This document shows positions 59,579 through 64,000 of a stretch of 64,000 bases of DNA, one piece after another. The position numbers were made by a program, and so were the translations under genes. Source of the stretch: Austropuccinia psidii (Eukaryota; Basidiomycota; Pucciniomycetes; Pucciniales; Sphaerophragmiaceae); NCBI GenBank assembly GCA_023105745.1, contig JALGQZ010000011.1, positions 44,050,698 through 44,114,697 of the forward strand, read 5' to 3'. The number at the start of each line of letters is the position of its first letter. The stretch's first letter is position 1. Under the pieces are notes generated by a model. The model did not search any database, had not been told where the DNA came from, and saw only the letters and a list, made by a program, of their open reading frames with translations.

Positions 59579-62182
59579 TTCAACGGTTCCACTATCTTCT
59601 CCAAGATAGATTTGCGTGGTGCATATAACCTTCTGAGAATCAAAGAGGGGGATGAGCACTTAACTGCCTTTAGAACCAAATATGGTAGTTATGAGTATTT
59701 GGTCATGCCATTTGGTTTGACCAATGCTCCTGCTTCTTTCCAGAATCTGGTAAACGATATATTTGCAGATTTCTTGGATGTGTTTGTTGTGGTTTATTTA
59801 GATGATATTATGGTCTTTTCCAGTTCTGAGGAGGAACATGTCAAACATGTGGCCTCTGTCCTCCAAAGACTGAGGGACAATAATTTGTTTGCCAAAGCCT
59901 CCAAGTGTGTATTCCATGCCTCAAGTGTGGAATACTTGGGCTATGTTGTTTCAAGTGATGGCCTCAAGATGGACTCTTCAAAAGTTCAGCAAATACTCAA
60001 TTGGCCTCAGCCCAAAAACATCAAGGCTCTTCAATCTTTTCTTGGCTTTGCCAATTTTTATCGTCGCTTCATTAAAAATTATTCCAAAAAAATCACTTCT
60101 CTCACTTCCCTTCTCAAAAAAGATTCTCCCTTCATCTTCAATGAGGAAGCTCTTAGTCAGTTTCAAGCACTCAAAGAAGCTTTCACCTCTGCTCCTATCT
60201 TATCTCACTTTAATCCTTCTCTACCTACTATAGTAGAGACTGATGCTTCTGATTATGCATTGGGCGCCGTACTGAGTCAGGTGAATGACTCTGGAAAGCA
60301 TCCCATTGCATTTGATAGTTGCAAGCTCTTACCAGCTGAGCTCAACTATGAGATTCATGACAAGGAACTCCTTGGCATAGTTTGGGCTCTCAAGCGCTGG
60401 AGAGCATTTCTTCTTTCTCTTTCCAATTCTTTTGAGGTCTTGACAGACCACTCTTCCTTGCAGTATTTCATGTCTTCCAAAGTTCTTACTCGTCGTCAGG
60501 CCCGCTGGGCTGAGTTTCTCTCTGAGTTTCATTTCACTATCACTTACCGCCCAGGCAGGCTGGCCACTTTACCAGATGCCTTGTCACGTCGGGACGACGT
60601 GTACCCAGAGAGGGGGGTGGACTTCATCATCAAGAATCCTCAAAATCTTCATCAAGTTCTTAAGCAAGATGGAATTCAAGAGTCAAGATTCTTCTCAATC
60701 AAAGTGGAAATTTTCTCAGATTTAGTGGACAAGATTCAAAAAGAAGTATGGCAAGACAAAGACTATTAAGAAATACTCAAGCAACTAGCAAGAGGTGAAT
60801 CAGTTCCAGATTATTCTCTTGAACCTCAAGCCAAGTTATTATTATTCAAAGATAGAGTGGTAATCCCAAGCAATGAAGAACTTCAACTCAATATTCTTCA
60901 AAAGCGTCATGACTCACCATTGGCTGGCCATCCTGGCCAGGAGAAGACCCTCAAGCTCATCAAGAGGGATTTTTATTGGGCTGGCATGAATCAATTTATC
61001 AAGGACTATGTGTCCTCATGTCAGCAATGTTCAAGAAACAAGAACATTCACCACAAGAAGTTTGGATTACTCAAGCCTCTTTCAATTCCGTCTGGTCCTT
61101 GGAATTCCTTATCAATGGACTTTATCACTCAATTGCCACTGTCCAACAACTTTGATTCAATTTTAGTAGTTGTGGACAGATTCTCAAAAATGGCAATCTT
61201 CATTCCAACTTATGGCACAATCACTGCTCTGGATTTAGCTCAAATATTCATTAGCCATGTATTTTCCAAGCATGGACTCCCAGTCAGTATTGTCAGTGAT
61301 AGAGGATCCTTATTTGTTTCATCATTCTGGACTCAATTGTGTCAGCAGCTCAAGATATCAAGAGATCTTTCAACTGCCTTTCACCCTGAAACAGATGGAC
61401 AGACAGAGAGGGTAAATCAGATACTAGAACAGTACCTTCGGATGTATGTCAGCTATCATCAAGATGACTGGTACACCTGGCTCCCTCTGGCTGAATTTGC
61501 CTATAATAATGCAGAACATTCATCAACCAAGCAATCACCTTTTTTCACCATTTATGGAAGAAATCCCAGCTTTGACTCAATCCATATTTCTCAAGACTCA
61601 CCTGCTGGAAAGTTATCAACAAAACTCCAATCAGTACAGCAAGTTGTCAAAGAAGAATTAGAGTCAGCAATAAGGAGATTCAAGAAGTATGCAGATAGAA
61701 ATAGGGCAATTCCACCTGATTTCCAACCTGGGGACAAAGTATGGCTAGCTTCCAAGAACATCAAGACAACAAGACCCACCAAGAAATTATCAGAAAGATG
61801 GTTGGGACCCTTTGAAGTTCTTAAGAAGATTGGCAGCCATGCATATCACCTCAAGTTGCCTCAGCAATGGAAGACAGTTCACCCTGTATTCCATGTGTCC
61901 TTATTAGAACCAGTCAGGCATTCAACTATCCCAAATCGTCATCAATTGCCGCCACCACCAGTTTTAGTGGAGGAGCAAGAAGAATGGGAAGTGGCTCAGG
62001 TTCTGGACTCAAAACTCAAAAGAGGTAAATTATGGTATCTTGTAGAGTGGAAAGGATTCAGTGAAGACCCAGAAAGAACCACTTGGGAACCAGCATCCAA
62101 CCTTACCAACTCACCAGACCTTGTCAAGGATTTCCATTCATTGTATCCAGACAAGCCTGGTCCAATTACCTCAAGAGTTTGA
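59579..62182 (+). pseudogene. pol: Element D pol (RT, RNase H, integrase, chromodomain), truncated and with one stop
   Basis: The first open part is 59612-60769, with YLDD at 59795-59806 and ETDASDYALG. A TAA at 60767-60769 stands where B has a Lys codon (GAC TAT AAG). The frame then stays open to 62182 with the integrase zinc domain, DDE core and chromodomain (WEVAQVLDSKLKRGKLWYLV). The protein is well over 90% like B by eye. Apart from truncation and this stop it is well preserved. Confidence 0.9.
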
Positions 62183-62186
62183 TTTT

Positions 62187-62705
62187 ATGGTGCTTGGTGG
62201 GGAGAAGAAGTTATGAAAGTAAGTTCCTCTCCTGGCATGCACCTTTAAGGGGGTATTCTACCCATATGTTGTTGTAAGCATCACCTTGGCCACTTTGTGA
62301 GCACTTGTCAATTCTTTGGACAGGTTCAGGAAGCATACAACATCAATACCCTCCATTTGGACCTTATCAAGATATGGCCCAATGTTTTCTTTCTTTGTGT
62401 TTCATTTTCTTTCTTTATTATCATTTCATTTTATGCCATTCATCATAATTCAAGACATTCATTACTTCAAGTCATTTACGGCAAATCTTTTCAGAAGCCA
62501 TTTATGGCAATTCATTTCAGAAGTCATTTATGGCAATTCATTTCAGAAGTCATTTATGGCAATTCTTTTCAGTTTTATGGTGCTTGGTGGGGAGTGGAAG
62601 TTATGAAAGTAAGTTCCATCTCCTGGTATGCATCCCTGAGGGTTCTACTTCTTGTAAAACATCACCTTGGCCACTCTGTGAGCATCAAATGCTTGGTTTT
62701 CATTT
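62187..62705 (+). repeat. Duplicated conserved element after pol (element D)
   Basis: Two copies of the TATGGTGCTTGGTGGGGA block (62187-about 62330 and 62577-about 62700), as in B, with the 26-bp tandem array between them. Confidence 0.75.
62469..62572. repeat. 26-bp tandem array, four units
   Basis: Units at 62469, 62495, 62521 and 62547, each of the type AAGTCATTTATGGCAATTCATTTCAG split over 26 bp. The middle units are nearly identical and the first is the most divergent. In B only single TTATGGCATATTTCAATT-like sequence is present at this place (about 39186), so the array expanded in D. Confidence 0.8.
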
Positions 62706-62986
62706 TTTCAGACACTTCTTGGCCAGAATCAAGCAACTCACCACAAGAAGGACCAGCCATCAGGAATTTTTCTTTATTTCTTTCTTTACTCTCATTTTCT
62801 CTTATTATTTTCTTTCTTTCTTTACTTGTATAATTTTCTTTCTTTTATTTCTTTAAAGCAGCAGCATCCCCTCCCCAAATCATGTATTGGGAGGTTCCAT
62901 TATCTTTTTTATTTTTTTTATTTATTTTTTAGTAGTTATAAGAGTGGGGATAGGAGTCAAACCAAACACAAACAAGGAAAAGGAAA

Positions 62987-64000
62987 CTAGTTATCTCTAC
63001 CCAAGTCATCAAAAGTTCTCTGGAAATCATTTATCAACTCATCTTCATACCAGGCAAATTTTGCAGCCATTTCTTCAGAAGCAGTACCTGGAATCGTCCT
63101 GTCATTGGCATACATAATCACCTCTCTGCTATTTCTGTCAACTCTCCTGAACCATCTGGCCACAGCATCTTGATTTTCACTAGCCGCGTTGGGATCTTCT
63201 CTGGTAACCCGGATAGGCCAACGTTCTCTTCTTTGGAATACTTGAGCGGCAGGAAACGGCAAAGGGGACATCCCATCTCTTCTTCTGCTGGAGCTGGCCA
63301 CAGGTTGGAGTTGACGGGAGGTGTTTATGGGTGAGTTTCTGGGCTGTTGAACTGGAGATGGTCTTACTGCTGGATTCAAGGCAGGCCTGGTGGTGTGGGA
63401 AGTAGTTGGTGATGGAGGAGGAAGGGTTGTAGGAATTGAAGCAAGCATTGGTTGGAAGGTTCTTGGAGTGCTGGGAACCACTTGGCTTTGGAATCTGGGG
63501 TTGGCAAGAGGTTGAGAAGAGGAATTGCTGGATGGATGGCCACTTGAATGAGGAATAACTTGAACTTCTTCACCATCCAACTCATCACTTCCTTCAGCAT
63601 CTGGATCTGATGGGGAATCAACAATTCTTCTTAGCTTCTTCACTACTTTCACCACTCCATCAGCATTGGTCCTTGAAATGGGAATTTCTGAGCTGTAGTG
63701 GATGGGCCTACCACCAATCGGAATGGGCCCTCCAACATTAGTCCACCTGGCCACATCCCTCTGCCTGGAACCAGTCACTACATCAAAATATCAGCATCAA
63801 TTCAACCAAGAAATGCAAATCACTCACATTGAGAAAATCCAGAAGTGGCATCAGGGGTAGGTTCCTCAAGAATGGGGAATTCCTGCCCATAAGGCCCATC
63901 CTTCCTACTCCACAAGTGTCTCTTGACCCGGGACAAAGTTGATCCGGTACGGCGGCATGGCTTCTTCCCAATAAAGCAGAAATGGCATTTTGACGATCGA
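62987..64000 (-). CDS. Antisense gene of element D, related to the Zn2Cys6 gene of B (5' end outside window)
   Basis: Exon 2 is 63777-62987 and the visible part of exon 1 is 64000-63828. The 50-bp intron between (GTGAGTG...GATGTAG) is not a multiple of three and contains an in-frame stop, so splicing is required. The visible exon 1 has KCHFCFIGKKPC, the second C-X2-C-X6-C half of the zinc cluster. It then has HLWSRKDG and EEPTPDATSG, like EPPTSDATSG in B. Exon 2 has DAEGSDELDGEE, a Pro/Ser-rich linker, RERWPIR, IPGTASEE and a C-terminal WYEDELINDF. Similarity to B is clear only in these islands, so it is far less conserved than pol. The first zinc half should lie just beyond 64000. Confidence 0.75.
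63778..63827 (-). other. Intron of the antisense gene (element D)
   Basis: 50 bp; donor CAAT|GTGAGTGATT and acceptor TTTTGATGTAG|TGACTGG. Same position and phase as the 66-bp intron in B. Confidence 0.75.

Larger units (their letters stand above)
59579..64000 (+). mobile_element. Element D: 5'-truncated relative of element B, running off the window
   Basis: Homology to B begins abruptly inside RT (TTCAACGG at 59579, equal to B 36302) and continues through integrase, chromodomain, the duplicated 3' element and the antisense gene to the window end. The left junction is plain AT-rich DNA with no LTR, so the 5' half was lost or separated. The 3' LTR would lie beyond 64000. Confidence 0.9.

Noticed and set aside
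62469..62572. Regular 26-bp repeats that look like a small CRISPR array
   Set aside because: There are no spacers; units are directly joined and lie within a eukaryotic retrotransposon.

Overview
This window is from a rust fungus (Pucciniales). The retrotransposon families look like those that fill the very large genome of Austropuccinia psidii (myrtle rust). That species call rests on recognising the element families, not on a database search. The evidence for a fungal nuclear genome is small 50-90 bp GT-AG introns in the housekeeping genes, Ty3/Gypsy chromovirus-type elements and a fungal Zn2Cys6 cluster. There is no bacterial-type gene organisation.

Layout. (1) Bases 1-7000 are a small gene island. 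It holds a nine-exon lysyl-tRNA synthetase (minus), divergently paired with an eight-exon NDUFAF7/MidA-type mitochondrial methyltransferase (plus), and then a small convergent Pro/Ala-rich gene of unknown function (minus). (2) Bases 7000-25390 are extremely AT-rich and contain almost no coding signal. The recognisable parts are an old Ty3/Gypsy relic (E, about 15.4-22.5 kb) and a dispersed degenerate repeat (R) that appears to sit inside it. (3) Bases 25393-45290 are a complete Gypsy element A (1.42 kb LTRs, target duplication GTTCC). Its integrase is split by a younger complete Gypsy element B (32283-42507, 763-bp LTRs, target duplication GACTG). (4) Bases 45761-55320 are element C, a decayed minus-strand relative of A (target duplication TCAAC). 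Both A and C sit inside a second, inverted copy of R, so the locus is nested: R contains A and C, and A contains B. (5) Bases 55321-59578 are AT-rich without genes. (6) Bases 59579-64000 are element D, a 5'-truncated relative of B that runs off the window.

The most interesting system is in B and D. Each carries an antisense gene between pol and the 3' end. In B it encodes a protein with a full fungal Zn(II)2Cys6 binuclear cluster; D keeps at least the second half. A small GT-AG intron lies at the same place in both copies, and in D the reading frame only joins after splicing. The intron is antisense to the genomic RNA, so it cannot be removed during retrotransposition. The antisense protein differs strongly between B and D although their pol proteins are nearly the same. 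Upstream of the antisense gene in B is a cluster of eleven TGCGCA palindromes, and the B LTR holds a dense array of ATACAG/CTGTAT motifs. B looks intact and recent: its LTRs appear identical, and gag, pol and the antisense gene are all open. It also has a GGGAAAA heptamer just before the gag stop with pol in the -1 frame, and a primer site complementary to its own predicted RNA 5' end (Tf1-like self-priming).

Element A shows a different expression design. A leader intron with signals conserved in A and C would, when spliced, create the ATG that opens gag, and two further candidate introns connect the three gag reading frames. A is now disabled by B and by a one-base deletion in its integrase tail. 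C has lost the catalytic Asp of protease and the second Asp of the RT YxDD box.
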